From Verrucomicrobiota bacterium (GTDB lineage Bacteria; Verrucomicrobiota; Verrucomicrobiia; Opitutales; Opitutaceae), in assembly GCA_023457715.1 (NCBI GenBank), contig JAEWKR010000078.1:1-26127 (forward strand): 26,127 bases of DNA, written 5' to 3'. The notes below the pieces were generated by a model. It had not been told where the DNA came from and did not search any database. It saw only the letters and a list, made by a program, of their open reading frames with translations. Position 1 is the stretch's first letter. Each line of letters begins with the position of its first letter. A program made the translations under genes and the position numbers. Below are positions 1-8,311 of this stretch, in pieces.

Positions 1-260
1 GAGGGCCAATCCCTGAAAAGCGCGAGGCGACCGGGTCAAGAGATGGCGATCCGTCGTGCTCTTGCTCTTGCTCGTGCTCGTGATCGCTCGGGCCGAATGT
101 CGAGCACGAGCACGATTACGAGCACGAAAGGCATACAGGTAAGCCGTAGGGACGAGGGACCCAGCCGTTCCGCTGGCGCTCCCCAGCGGGCGATTCCCGA
201 GCCAAAGTCTGAAAAGCTGAGATACTGAAATCGGATCGAATCGCGGGCGCTCTTCGCTAC
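1..260. repeat. Long direct repeat, copy A
   Basis: This stretch is repeated in the same orientation at 7096-7359. By eye about nine positions in ten agree, and the copies differ in length by 4 bases, explained by one extra hexamer and a 2-base change. The copy may extend beyond the window's left edge. It contains an inverted hexamer array (55-127) and ends in the GGCGCTCTTCGCTAC motif that recurs in most spacers. Together with copy B it brackets the metalloprotease gene. Small open frames here are low-complexity by-products of the repeat. Confidence 0.85.
55..127. repeat. Inverted hexamer array (GCTCGT / ACGAGC hairpin)
   Basis: The left arm (55-85) is a degenerate GCTCTT/GCTCGT hexamer run and the right arm (100-127) is its reverse complement, GAGCAC/ACGAGC. 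They are separated by a short GC-rich centre, so the single strand could fold into a long stem. The homologous structure is at 7149-7227 in copy B, where the arms carry a different number of hexamers, consistent with gain and loss of units. Confidence 0.75.
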
Positions 261-287
261 GCCCGGGGGGCCAGCCAAACGGATTGG

Positions 288-382
288 TGTAGCGAGGAGC
301 GCCAGCGAGTCGATCCGGCCGATCCCGCCGATTTGCCACGACGCCCCTCACCCATTTCGAATCGCTGGCGCTCTTCGCTACA
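288..382. repeat. 95-bp element with 21-bp terminal inverted repeats, copy 1
   Basis: The left end (288-308) and right end (362-382) are inverted repeats matching at 20 of 21 positions, around the core GAGCGCCAGCGA / TCGCTGGCGCTC. An inverted copy of the whole element, also 95 bp and with a clearly related interior, lies at 15266-15360. No coding capacity. This is MITE- or REPIN-like by structure; no matching transposase is present in the window, so the mobilising enzyme is unknown. Confidence 0.75.
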
Positions 383-530
383 CCGGCAGCCGCCGCCACT
401 CCTTTTTACTCTTGTCGGAGGATAGCCAGTCCTCGTTGCGGCAAACAGTGGGGGTATGCCGATCCGAATGGACGCAAAATGAAGGCGCCCTGACTCTCGG
501 ATTGTTCTTCCCACCCCGTTCGCGCGAACA

Positions 531-579
531 GGGATTGAGGGATTGAGGGATTGAGGGATTGAGGGATTGAGGGGATTGA
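531..579. repeat. Octamer tandem array, unit GGGATTGA
   Basis: About five consecutive near-perfect copies of the 8-bp unit GGGATTGA start at 531, then decay. No gene is present here. Confidence 0.85.
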
Positions 580-620
580 AGCCTCTGCGACCTTTGCGGC
601 CTTTGCGTGAGGCATGGTTG

Positions 621-667
621 TTTCAGCGTTTCAGTTTCTCAGCGTTTCAGCGTTTGATCGTTTCAGT
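621..667. repeat. Degenerate octamer array, unit TTTCAGCG
   Basis: Five or six degenerate copies of TTTCAGCG/TTTCAGTN in tandem. The same unit family recurs in the spacers near 8371, 8559, 15384, 20448 and 23324, and in reverse complement near 8130 and 15120. Confidence 0.75.
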
Positions 668-825
668 CATCGAACGCCCGAGATACGCAGGCGGGACGCC
701 TACGCTACGCTGAGCCGCAAACCATAGGCAGGCACGGAGGCCTGCAGCGACGCGGAACTGCCAGCTTCCCGCGGCCATGACCCCGATCCTGCAGGCTGAT
801 GCTCTGCAGCCACCACAAGCCGGCC

Positions 826-870
826 TGTCTTCTGTCCTCCGTCCTCCGTCTTCCGTCCTCCGTCTTCTGC
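826..870. repeat. Heptamer tandem array, unit GTCCTCC
   Basis: Six in-phase 7-bp units alternate between GTCTTCT, GTCCTCC and GTCTTCC. The unit is unrelated in sequence to the TTTCAG arrays but has the same kind of short period. Confidence 0.8.
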
Positions 871-983
871 GCAGCTTTTACCAAGGGCCGCGCAGCAAGT
901 CGTTTTGACGGAGGGGCGGTCGCCACAACGATGGGGGCACCCGGATCCGTATCCAGCGATCCGATTCTTCCAGCTTCTTCCTC

Positions 984-3900
984 ATGCGTAAGCGCGTGCT
1001 CTTTTTCGTGGGCGCCTGCCTGTTTGGCAGCGCCGTGTTTTTTGCTTTGCGACCGGCGAGCCAGAGGGCCGGGGGGACGGAGGGCCAGAGGGCCGGAGGG
1101 CCACAGGGCCAGAGGGCCGGCGGGACGAGGGGCCAGAGGGCCGGAGGGCCAGGGGGACAGACCGGGTGGGCCGGGCTTCCGGACCTCCGGCCTTCCGGCC
1201 CTCCGGACCTCCGGCCCTCCGCCCTTCCGGCCTTTGCGGCGTTCGAGGGCTGGCTGGCGGATCCGGGTCGCACGGCGGGCGAAGGGGTGGAGCTGGCCCG
1301 CGCGCGACGCGGGGCGCTCAAGGAGTTGATTGCGAGCGATCCTGCCGCGGCGATCGCGCACGCGGTGCCGCGGGCCACCCGCGGCACGCTGCCGGCGGCC
1401 GTGCTCGCCGAATTGGAAATGCCAGTGGACGCTTTCGGCGGGCTGGAGGTATTGGTGGTGTGCGGCGACCGACACACGGCGTTGCGCCGGCGAATCACGG
1501 TCGGCAACCAGGCGTATGAGGCGTACACGTACGGCGCCCGGCAGGGGGCGATGACCAAGGACCGGATCGCGGTGCATGGGATCGCCATCGATGACCAGCT
1601 CGCCTTGCGCGACACGCCGTTCCGGCAGCTGGAGGCGGGGGAACGTGGCGGGGTGGCTACGGGGGCGGGTTCACCCGCCGGGGGTGATCCCCTGGCTGGC
1701 GCTCGCCTTGCCATGGCGGTGGCCGTGGGCGATGAGGTGCGACGGTTTGAGAACGAGGAGGCGTTGCACACGTGGCAACGAGAGGTCCTGGCGGCGGAGG
1801 CGTCGATCGGACCCGACGGTGACGTGTTTGCGCCGCGGGTCGGGGCAGCGGCGCCGACGTCCGGCTGGGTCATGGGCCGCAAGACCGTGCTTTGGCTGCG
1901 CGCCGACTTCCCGGATGATCCGGGGTTGCCCGCGACGGACGAGCAGATCCAGGCCAGCATGGCGGTCGTGAACCAGGTTTATGGCGAGATGTCCCGCGGG
2001 CGCACGTCTTTCGAAGCCACCCTCCTGCCGGGAGCCTTCAAGACGGTCACCAAAGCGTCGGTCGCGGCCGCGCCGCAATCGGGCGAGAGACTGATCAGCG
2101 ACGACTTGGTCCGCCAGGCCCGCGCCTACGACCTCGCGAACGGGGGCACCGGCAAGTACAATCCGGATCGCTACGATCGCTGCATCATCCTGTTCAAGCC
2201 CGTCACGGCGCTGTCTTCGGATGGCTCCTGGTGGTCCGGTTTGGCGCTCATCGGTGGGAAGATGGCGTGGCTGAACGGGACGGTGTCCCCGAACACCGTA
2301 GCGCACGAGTTGGGGCACAACCATGGCGCGAACCATTCGCATCGGTGGGAGCCCACCGCGGGCGCGATGCTAGGCGCGGGGAAGCACCAGGAGTACGGGG
2401 ACTCGTTTGACTTCATGGGCGAAGGGGCTTTGCCGGGGGCTCACCTCAACGTGGTACAAAAACAGCGGCTGCTTTACCTCGATGCGGCGCAGATCACCGA
2501 CGTGACGACCTCCGGGCCTTATCGGCTCCACCGCCACGATACCGCCGATCCCCAGGGTCGGATCGCGCTGCGGGTGGCCGGACCGGCGGCCAAGCCCACG
2601 GGCGCGGGCCCCTGGAATGGCGGGACCACCTTCCTCCCCAATGACTACTGGGTGGAGTTTCGGCGCCAAGTCCCGGAGAACGCGCGGTCCTGGAATAGCC
2701 GGACGCCCAACGGCGTGCAGGTGCGCTGGGCCGCCCGTCCGGACTATTCGGGACTGTCGCCGGTGCCGGGCACCTACCTGCTCGACGCCCAGCCGCAAAC
2801 CACGTGGGGCGCCGACGCGACTTTGGTAATTGGCGAAACGTTTGTGGACCCGGAGCACGGCCTCGTCATCGGACCGGTGGCGACGGGCGGCACGGCGCCG
2901 AACGAGTGGATCGATGTCGTGGTGACCCGGGGTGACGTCGGGTCGAATCGCGCTCCCAGCCTCATGGTCAACGTTCCGACCGGACCGGTGGCAACGAGGG
3001 AGGACCTGACCCTGAGCGCGCAGGCGAACGACCCGGACGGCGACGCCACCTATATCTTCTGGGACTTTGGCGACGACACCGAGGGCAAACAGGGTCTGAG
3101 CGTCACGCATCAGTGGCAGTTTGGCGGGAACTTCACCGTGACCTGCCGGGCGCTGGACGGGAAGGGGGGCGTGACGACGGAGAAGAGGGCGGTCGCGATC
3201 TCCCACCCTCTGACCACCTGGACCGTGCGCAACACCTCCACCAGCGCCGGATCCTCCCGCGACTTCGCGTTTCTCGGGGGGCGATTCATTGCGGTCACCC
3301 ACGGTTTGGCCGTCACCTCACCAGACGGGGTGCACTGGACGGAACACACGATGCCGCACTATGCGACGTACACGGCGCTGGGCTACGGAGGGGGCGTCTA
3401 TGTGGCCATCGGGATGGAAACCGCGCCCCAAGGAAATAAAGCGACCGCCCTGGTGTCGACGGATGGCGCAACGTGGACGAAGCACCCCGTGTCCCCGGAC
3501 CCCATCAGCGATTTCTGGCTGGAGCGCCTCGCGTACGGCGCCGGGCGGTTCGTAACGGTGGGCAAAGGTGGGCAGATCTTCGCATCAACGGACGGAAAGA
3601 CCTGGGCCAGCGCGACGACGCCGACCACATCGAATCTTACCTCGGTTCACTACGCCAGCGGTCGCTTCGTCGCGGTGGGCTGGGACGCAACCGTGCTCAC
3701 GTCGACCGATGGGCTGGCCTGGACCAAGGTGCCGATTTCGCCACCGCAGGATTTCAGTGAGGTGGTTTTCCATCGCAATCGCTGGGTGGCCCTCACGCCG
3801 GGCCGGGTTTGGACCTCGGCGGACGCGCAGACCTGGAACTGGACGTTCGCGCCGGCCCTGAACTTTGGCGTGGATCGCCTGGTGGTCGTCGACGACGTGC

Positions 3901-6900
3901 TGATTGCGAGCGGAGACCCGGGTAAGATCTGGGTTTCCCCGGACGGCGAGCACTGGGGGAAGTATATCGTGGAGGGGGGCGCGACCAACGCGACATCGCT
4001 CGTGGCGGGCGGGAATGGCACCGTGGTGGTCCTGAACAACACGGGCACGGTGCGGCAAGCGGGCCAGCCGACCCGCGTGGGGCCCATCGTGGCGCCCAAC
4101 GCGACGCGGCAGGTGGTCGCCGGGCAGCTCACGTCCCTCCCCTGCGTGGCGTCCGGCTTCAGCCGCGTCGAGCTTTGGGTTGAGGGCGAGAAGGTGGCCA
4201 CGGCGACGGGCGACAACCCGAGCCTCGCGTGGGCGGCGCCGCAGTACGGGCGGTATGTGGCCACCCTGCGCGGGTATGTTGGTGACACGCTGCACTCCAC
4301 CAGCGCGACGGTTTTGACCGCCGGTCCGGGTCCCTGGACCTACCATGCGCCACGCTTGAAATGCGGGAACCTGAACACGGTGGTGCACGCCTTGGGCCGC
4401 TGGTGGGCGGCGGGTGACCTGGGCGCGTTGACGAGTTCAACCGACGGGGTGAACTGGTCTCCGGCGACGCTATTGGACGGAACGATGGCGGATGTGCTGG
4501 CGCTGGTGACGGATGGGCGCCAGCTCGTGGCGCTGCGGCGGCCGTTCGAAAGTGGCACAGGGCGGGACCTCCCTGGGATCATGATGACAACGGATGGAAC
4601 GTGGCGGCCGGTCGCGGTCGGCCGGCAGGCGGCCTTTCCGCGGACGCTGGCCTACGCCAACGGGACCTGGCTGGCCTTGGGTTGGGGCGCGGCGTATGCC
4701 TCAACGGACGGGGTGACCTGGACGGAGAACCCCTTCCCCGAGTTCGTGGTGAATGCCCTGCGCTGGGGCAATGGCCGCTGGGTGGCCGTCGGGGACAACG
4801 ACACGATTGTGACGTCGGTCGACGGAATCAGCTGGGTCCATGCGTCGGTGCCGGAGCCGCGGAACCAGCGCCTGGAACACGTGGCGTACGGCAACAACCG
4901 CTGGGTCGCGATCGGCGGTTATCCGACGCATGTGCTGACGTCTGCCGACGGGCTGATCTGGACCGCCGCGCCGCCGCCGGCAGACTGGCTGGGCACGCTC
5001 GGGTTTTACGATGGCAGCTTTATTGCCGGTGGCGCGGGGCCTTTCACCTCGGCCGATGGTGCGAGCTGGACGTCGCGAGGCACACGGGGATCGATCAACG
5101 CGTTCGCGAGCGAAGGCGGGATCCTGATGGCCGTGGCTTATGGTCCCAGCATCCTGCGGGGCGCGACCGCCGCTCAGCTGGCGCCGGTCGAGTCGCGTCC
5201 GAACACCTTCGTGACCACGGTGCTTCCCTGGGGCGACGGGGCGGTGATTGGTAATTTCGAAGGCGCGGGATGGATGTCTCCGGAAGGCGTGTTCACGGTG
5301 CAGAGCAACTATAGCTCGCCCCAGGGCGTGACGCGGGGGCTCGGCGGCATTTACCAGGTCGGTTCGCGCGGGGCGGTGCTGTTCTCGACCAACGGCCTCG
5401 GCTGGCAGGAACGCGCGACGGGGACCTCGGAGGACCTGAAGGCCGTGGCTGCCAGCGCCTCGCTGCTGGTGGCGGTGGGCAACCGCGGGGTGATCCTGAC
5501 CTCGAGGGATGGTGTCGCATGGACCGCGCGCGCCAGCGGAGTCACGGAGGACCTGAAGACCGTCGTCGCCGGGGACCGCTGGGTGGTGGGTGGCGCGAAT
5601 GGCACGCTGCTCACGTCGGACGACGGTCTGACGTGGCGCCGGCAAAGCACGACGGCGAAACGGGTGCTCGACCGTTCAGCGTGGCTGGCGGGGGTCGGTT
5701 ATATAATCGGCGGCAATGATGGCGACCGACTCTTCTCGACGGACGGCACCACGTGGATCCACGAAACCAACTCGGCGGTCTACGGGATCGCGGCGACCCG
5801 GTACGGTTTCGTGCAAACGGAGTACGATGCCTTGAAGGTGTCCCGGGATGGCCTGACCTGGAGCGTGCTGCCGCCGCCGGCCAAGGCGATACGAGCCTTG
5901 GCGGGCGATGGCAATCGTCTGTGGGCGGCCTCGGGTTCGAGCCTCCTTTCCACGTCGCTGCGCGCCCCGCTGCTGCTGCAAGCGCTCACCGCGAGCCAGA
6001 CGCTGACGGAAGGCGCGGCCCTGGAGCTGGGGGTCAGCGCGTTTGGGGAAGGGCCGCTGCGGTATCAGTGGTTCCGGGACGGCATGGCGATCGCCGGCGC
6101 GACCGGCGCGCGCTACACGCTGGGCGCGGTGGGTCGCGGCGATGCGGGCAGGTACACCGTGCGCGTGACGGACGGAAACGGGGAGACGGCGACGAGTGAG
6201 GCGACGGTGGTGCTCGTGGCGCCGCGGCCGGTCAACACGGCGCGGTTGATCAATCTTTCGGTGCGCGGTCCGTTGCGGAAGAACCAGACGTGCATTGTGG
6301 GTTTTGCGACCTCGGGCGCGAAACGGACGCTCGTGCGCGGGGTGGGCCCGACGCTGTTCAAGTTCGACCTGCCCGCCTGCGCCGACACGCGGCTGGCGTT
6401 GTACGGACCTGCCGGGGTGCTCGAAACGAACGACGATTGGGATGCCAGCCTCGCCCCGACCTTTGCCGCCGTGTACGCGTACCCCCTCGAGCGAGGCAGC
6501 AAGGATGCGGCCATTCTGCGGGAACTCACCGGCCCGCACAGCGCGCATCTAACGGGAACGGACGCCGGCACCGTGCTGGTGGAGGTGTATGACGCCGATC
6601 TCAATGCGCCGACCAAACTGGTGAACGTGTCGGCGCGCACGGTCGTGGGCACCGGCGCGGATGTGCTGATCGCGGGGTTTGTCGTCCACGGGGAAGGCCG
6701 GCGCCGGCTGTTGATCCGTGGCGTCGGGCCCCGTCTGGCGGATTTCGACGTGCCGGGGGTTCTGGCCGATCCGCGGATCGAGGTGTTCAACGCGGCGGAT
6801 GTGCGGGTGGCGCAGAACAACGATTGGACCGCGGATGCGGCGGAAGCCGTGGCGCTGCAGCGCGCGTTTGAGCAGAGTTATGCGTTTGCGTTGCGCACCG

Positions 6901-7016
6901 GCAGCAAGGACGCGGCGTTGTTGGTGGAACTGGAGCCCGGATCGTACACGGCCAAGCTCTCCGGCGCCGATGGTGGCACCGGGGAGGCGCTGATTGAGGT
7001 TTATGAGGTGGAGTAG
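984..7016 (+). CDS. Secreted M11/gametolysin-like zinc metalloprotease with PKD, propeller-type and Ig-like domains
   Basis: A 2010-residue secreted protein, probably a peptidase. Residues 1-25 are a signal peptide. Residues 26-83 are low-complexity, encoded by octamer arrays. A propeptide-like region follows, with Cys160 as a possible cysteine switch (inference). The metzincin zinc motif HExxHxxGxxH spans 441-451 (ligands His441, His445, His451; catalytic Glu442), and Met478 in DFMG fits the Met-turn. The EYGDxxDFMG context resembles family M11. Residues 655-741 are a PKD domain. About 18 SxDGxxW motifs (743-1660) suggest propeller domains, interrupted by an Ig-like insert. An Ig-like domain covers 1663-1747, and two copies of a C-terminal module, shared with the protein at 20822, fill 1750-2010. 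The start is chosen for the signal peptide; there is no Shine-Dalgarno. The substrate is unknown. The protease call is firm on motif grounds, the M11 assignment less so. Confidence 0.85.
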   Translation: MRKRVLFFVGACLFGSAVFFALRPASQRAGGTEGQRAGGPQGQRAGGTRGQRAGGPGGQTGWAGLPDLRPSGPPDLRPSALPAFAAFEGWLADPGRTAGEGVELARARRGALKELIASDPAAAIAHAVPRATRGTLPAAVLAELEMPVDAFGGLEVLVVCGDRHTALRRRITVGNQAYEAYTYGARQGAMTKDRIAVHGIAIDDQLALRDTPFRQLEAGERGGVATGAGSPAGGDPLAGARLAMAVAVGDEVRRFENEEALHTWQREVLAAEASIGPDGDVFAPRVGAAAPTSGWVMGRKTVLWLRADFPDDPGLPATDEQIQASMAVVNQVYGEMSRGRTSFEATLLPGAFKTVTKASVAAAPQSGERLISDDLVRQARAYDLANGGTGKYNPDRYDRCIILFKPVTALSSDGSWWSGLALIGGKMAWLNGTVSPNTVAHELGHNHGANHSHRWEPTAGAMLGAGKHQEYGDSFDFMGEGALPGAHLNVVQKQRLLYLDAAQITDVTTSGPYRLHRHDTADPQGRIALRVAGPAAKPTGAGPWNGGTTFLPNDYWVEFRRQVPENARSWNSRTPNGVQVRWAARPDYSGLSPVPGTYLLDAQPQTTWGADATLVIGETFVDPEHGLVIGPVATGGTAPNEWIDVVVTRGDVGSNRAPSLMVNVPTGPVATREDLTLSAQANDPDGDATYIFWDFGDDTEGKQGLSVTHQWQFGGNFTVTCRALDGKGGVTTEKRAVAISHPLTTWTVRNTSTSAGSSRDFAFLGGRFIAVTHGLAVTSPDGVHWTEHTMPHYATYTALGYGGGVYVAIGMETAPQGNKATALVSTDGATWTKHPVSPDPISDFWLERLAYGAGRFVTVGKGGQIFASTDGKTWASATTPTTSNLTSVHYASGRFVAVGWDATVLTSTDGLAWTKVPISPPQDFSEVVFHRNRWVALTPGRVWTSADAQTWNWTFAPALNFGVDRLVVVDDVLIASGDPGKIWVSPDGEHWGKYIVEGGATNATSLVAGGNGTVVVLNNTGTVRQAGQPTRVGPIVAPNATRQVVAGQLTSLPCVASGFSRVELWVEGEKVATATGDNPSLAWAAPQYGRYVATLRGYVGDTLHSTSATVLTAGPGPWTYHAPRLKCGNLNTVVHALGRWWAAGDLGALTSSTDGVNWSPATLLDGTMADVLALVTDGRQLVALRRPFESGTGRDLPGIMMTTDGTWRPVAVGRQAAFPRTLAYANGTWLALGWGAAYASTDGVTWTENPFPEFVVNALRWGNGRWVAVGDNDTIVTSVDGISWVHASVPEPRNQRLEHVAYGNNRWVAIGGYPTHVLTSADGLIWTAAPPPADWLGTLGFYDGSFIAGGAGPFTSADGASWTSRGTRGSINAFASEGGILMAVAYGPSILRGATAAQLAPVESRPNTFVTTVLPWGDGAVIGNFEGAGWMSPEGVFTVQSNYSSPQGVTRGLGGIYQVGSRGAVLFSTNGLGWQERATGTSEDLKAVAASASLLVAVGNRGVILTSRDGVAWTARASGVTEDLKTVVAGDRWVVGGANGTLLTSDDGLTWRRQSTTAKRVLDRSAWLAGVGYIIGGNDGDRLFSTDGTTWIHETNSAVYGIAATRYGFVQTEYDALKVSRDGLTWSVLPPPAKAIRALAGDGNRLWAASGSSLLSTSLRAPLLLQALTASQTLTEGAALELGVSAFGEGPLRYQWFRDGMAIAGATGARYTLGAVGRGDAGRYTVRVTDGNGETATSEATVVLVAPRPVNTARLINLSVRGPLRKNQTCIVGFATSGAKRTLVRGVGPTLFKFDLPACADTRLALYGPAGVLETNDDWDASLAPTFAAVYAYPLERGSKDAAILRELTGPHSAHLTGTDAGTVLVEVYDADLNAPTKLVNVSARTVVGTGADVLIAGFVVHGEGRRRLLIRGVGPRLADFDVPGVLADPRIEVFNAADVRVAQNNDWTADAAEAVALQRAFEQSYAFALRTGSKDAALLVELEPGSYTAKLSGADGGTGEALIEVYEVE
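1061..1156 (+). repeat. In-gene octamer array, G-rich, 12 units
   Basis: Twelve consecutive 8-bp units of the form CCAGAGGG/CCGGAGGG lie inside the metalloprotease gene just after the signal peptide. Three units make 24 bases, so the protein shows an 8-residue repeat (xxGQRAGG). Because 8 is not a multiple of 3, gain or loss of one unit would shift the reading frame. Confidence 0.9.
1177..1232 (+). repeat. In-gene octamer array, C-rich, 7 units, inverted relative to the preceding array
   Basis: Seven consecutive 8-bp units of the form CTCCGGCC/TTCCGGAC are close to the reverse complement of the units at 1061-1156, with 20 bases between the arrays. The two could pair as a long GC-rich stem in the mRNA about 75 bases after the start codon. 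The encoded peptide has an 8-residue LRPSGPPD-type repeat. Confidence 0.9.
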
Positions 7017-7046
7017 GCGCGCCCGTTCGACAGGGTCAGGGTCGGA

Positions 7047-7079
7047 GGCTCGATCTTCGCCACAGAGGGCACGGAGCTC
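7047..7079. repeat. 33-bp direct repeat, left copy (CACAGAGG type)
   Basis: The 33 bases match 8087-8119 at 32 positions, in the same orientation. The core is CGCCACAGAGGNCACGGAG, and a shortened second copy of the core follows at 7082-7099. The pair of copies brackets the DUF433/DUF5615 genes. Confidence 0.85.
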
Positions 7080-7095
7080 CGACACAGAGGTCACG

Positions 7096-7359
7096 GAGGG
7101 CCAATCCCTGAAAAGCGCGAGGCGAGAGAGTCAAGAGATGGCGATCCGTCGTGCTCTTGCTCGTGCTCGTGCTCGTGATCTCTGACCGAACGTTGAGCAC
7201 GAGCACGATTACGAGCACGAGCACGAAAGGCACACAGGCAAGCCGTAGGGACGGTGGGCCCAGCCGTCTCGCTGGCGCTCCCCAGCGGGCGATTCCCGCG
7301 CCAAATGCTTAAAATCTGAGATACTGAAATCGGATCGAATCGCTGGCGCTCTTCGCTAC
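7096..7359. repeat. Long direct repeat, copy B
   Basis: Second copy of the repeat at 1-260, same orientation, 264 bp. It contains the hexamer hairpin (7149-7227) with one more ACGAGC unit on the right arm than copy A. It fills most of the spacer between the metalloprotease and DUF5615 genes. Recombination between the two copies would remove the whole metalloprotease gene. Confidence 0.85.
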
Positions 7360-7400
7360 ACGATCAGCCGGATCGACTCGCTGGCGCTCTTCGCGACGTG
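7335..7400. repeat. Tandem half-elements carrying the GGCGCTC core
   Basis: Two direct copies of the right-end sequence of the inverted-repeat element (ATCGCTGGCGCTCTTCGCTAC, then ACTCGCTGGCGCTCTTCGCGAC) are separated by a CCGGATCG-containing linker. The same tandem arrangement is found at 15172-15238, so the doublet is a repeat in its own right. Confidence 0.7.
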
Positions 7401-7452
7401 ATCCGCCGTCCCGCATCGCTTGTGATGGCGATCCGGGGCGAGGTGCGGGCGC

Positions 7453-7809
7453 TCAGGTGCCGCCTTTTAGGGCGAGGCCTTCTACGCGGTCGGAGTGGAT
7501 GATCACCAAGTCGGCGCTGGAAAGTAGTTCTTCCACGACGGGCCAGCATTGCTGGACTCGAAGCTGAAGCTCCCCCAGACGGAGATTCCCCGTCCTTAGC
7601 CAGACAACCTTTGGCGGAGCTCCGCGTAGCGACAATTCCGCGAAATAATCAGCGTCCTTGGTCACAATCACCCGGCCCAGACTACGCGCTGAGCTCCAAA
7701 CCTGCCGGTCGGTTAATTGGCTTCCAAGTTCGGTGACGTGAACCACATCGGCCCCGATCGCCAGAAAGGGCGCCAACGGCACATTCTCGTCAAGAAGGAA
7801 CCCGCTCAC
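7453..7809 (-). CDS. DUF5615 PIN-like protein, probable toxin of a DUF433/DUF5615 pair
   Basis: A 118-residue protein of the DUF5615 family, a PIN-like fold usually found beside DUF433 and suspected to be a ribonuclease toxin (known of the family; activity not shown). The N-terminal FLLDENVP motif has Asp7 and Glu8. Further acidic residues are Asp34 and the TKDADY pair Asp52/Asp54, fitting a PIN-type acidic metal site. I place the start at the GTG at 7807-7809, because it overlaps the stop of the DUF433 gene as GTGA and puts the conserved LLDENV motif at the N-terminus, as expected for the family. A longer reading from an ATG at 7866 would add about 19 unconserved residues. The overlap implies translational coupling. 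Cytoplasmic. Confidence 0.85.
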   Translation of the reverse strand: MSGFLLDENVPLAPFLAIGADVVHVTELGSQLTDRQVWSSARSLGRVIVTKDADYFAELSLRGAPPKVVWLRTGNLRLGELQLRVQQCWPVVEELLSSADLVIIHSDRVEGLALKGGT

Positions 7810-8027
7810 GACGCGAGTCGTACGATGGAATGAACCTCTCCCAGCCGGCGGGCGTACTCCAAACACGCCAGAACATCCGGTCGCGCCAGGGAGGGATAGG
7901 CGGCAACAATCTCATCCACCGAATCGCCCGCACTCAGACAGCCGAGAATCGTTTCAACGGTGATTCGCGTTCCGCGAATTACGGGACGACCGTTGCAAAC
8001 GGCCGGGTTGATTTCGATTCGATCCAC
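7806..8027 (-). CDS. DUF433 protein, probable antitoxin partner
   Basis: A 73-residue protein of the DUF433 family: a short N-terminal strand region followed by the signature GRPVIRGTRITV (residues 13-24) and a helix-turn-helix-like C-terminal half (IVAAYPSL...DVLACLEYA). Such proteins are typically encoded just upstream of DUF5615 genes and are thought to act as antitoxin and DNA-binding autoregulator (family knowledge; not shown here). The start is a GTG at 8027; no Shine-Dalgarno is visible. The stop overlaps the GTG start of the DUF5615 gene. The two-gene unit lies between 33-bp direct repeats. Confidence 0.85.
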   Translation of the reverse strand: MDRIEINPAVCNGRPVIRGTRITVETILGCLSAGDSVDEIVAAYPSLARPDVLACLEYARRLGEVHSIVRLAS

Positions 8028-8086
8028 GATCTTAAGGCTACAACGTGCCTCGCTGCTCGCAAGCGCTGAAAGGAGGAAAACAAGCC

Positions 8087-8119
8087 GGCTCGATCTTCGC
8101 CACAGAGGTCACGGAGCTC
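8087..8119. repeat. 33-bp direct repeat, right copy
   Basis: Matches 7047-7079 at 32 of 33 bases, same orientation. It lies 60 bases upstream of the DUF433 start, so it may overlap the promoter of the toxin-antitoxin-like unit. Confidence 0.85.
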
Positions 8120-8129
8120 GGGCGGAAAA

Positions 8130-8285
8130 TGCTGAAATGCTGACATGCTGAAACGCTGAAATCCTGTCCGAGCCAAACGCTTTCCGAGCCAAATGCTGAC
8201 ACGCTGAATCCGAAAAGCTGAAAGGCTGAAAGGCTGAGATCCTTTCCGAGCCAGAGGCTGAAACGCTGAAAGGCTGAGACCCTTA
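8130..8285. repeat. Octamer array, unit TGCTGAAA, with interspersed TTTCCGAGCCA blocks
   Basis: Tandem 8-bp units TGCTGAAA/CGCTGAAA/GGCTGAAA (reverse complement of the TTTCAGCN family) are interrupted three times by a GAGCCAAA/GAGCCAGA block, giving a higher-order repeat. No coding signal. Confidence 0.8.
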
Positions 8286-8311
8286 AATCGGAGATTGCTC
8301 GAAGGAGCGGA

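Larger units (their letters stand above)
580..983. other. Remaining upstream spacer of the metalloprotease gene
   Basis: Apart from the two arrays listed within it (621-667, 826-870), this spacer holds a short CCTTTGCG tandem (about 587-608) and a GC-rich segment at 670-800 with no coding signal that I can support. Open frames running through it on either strand are low-complexity. It should contain the promoter of the gene at 984, but I see no convincing -35/-10 pair and no Shine-Dalgarno sequence in front of that start. Confidence 0.5.

Noticed and set aside
43..278. Small open frames on both strands across the hexamer hairpin at the left edge (and the equivalent at 7036-7233)
   Set aside because: The translations are Arg-Ala or Leu-Val low-complexity strings produced by the GCTCGT repeat; both copies of the repeat give them, with no domain or start signal.
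878..1960. Long minus-strand and alternative plus-strand open frames across the start of the metalloprotease gene
   Set aside because: They are high-GC antisense or off-frame readings; the plus-strand frame at 984 has a signal peptide, motif-bearing domains and full length.
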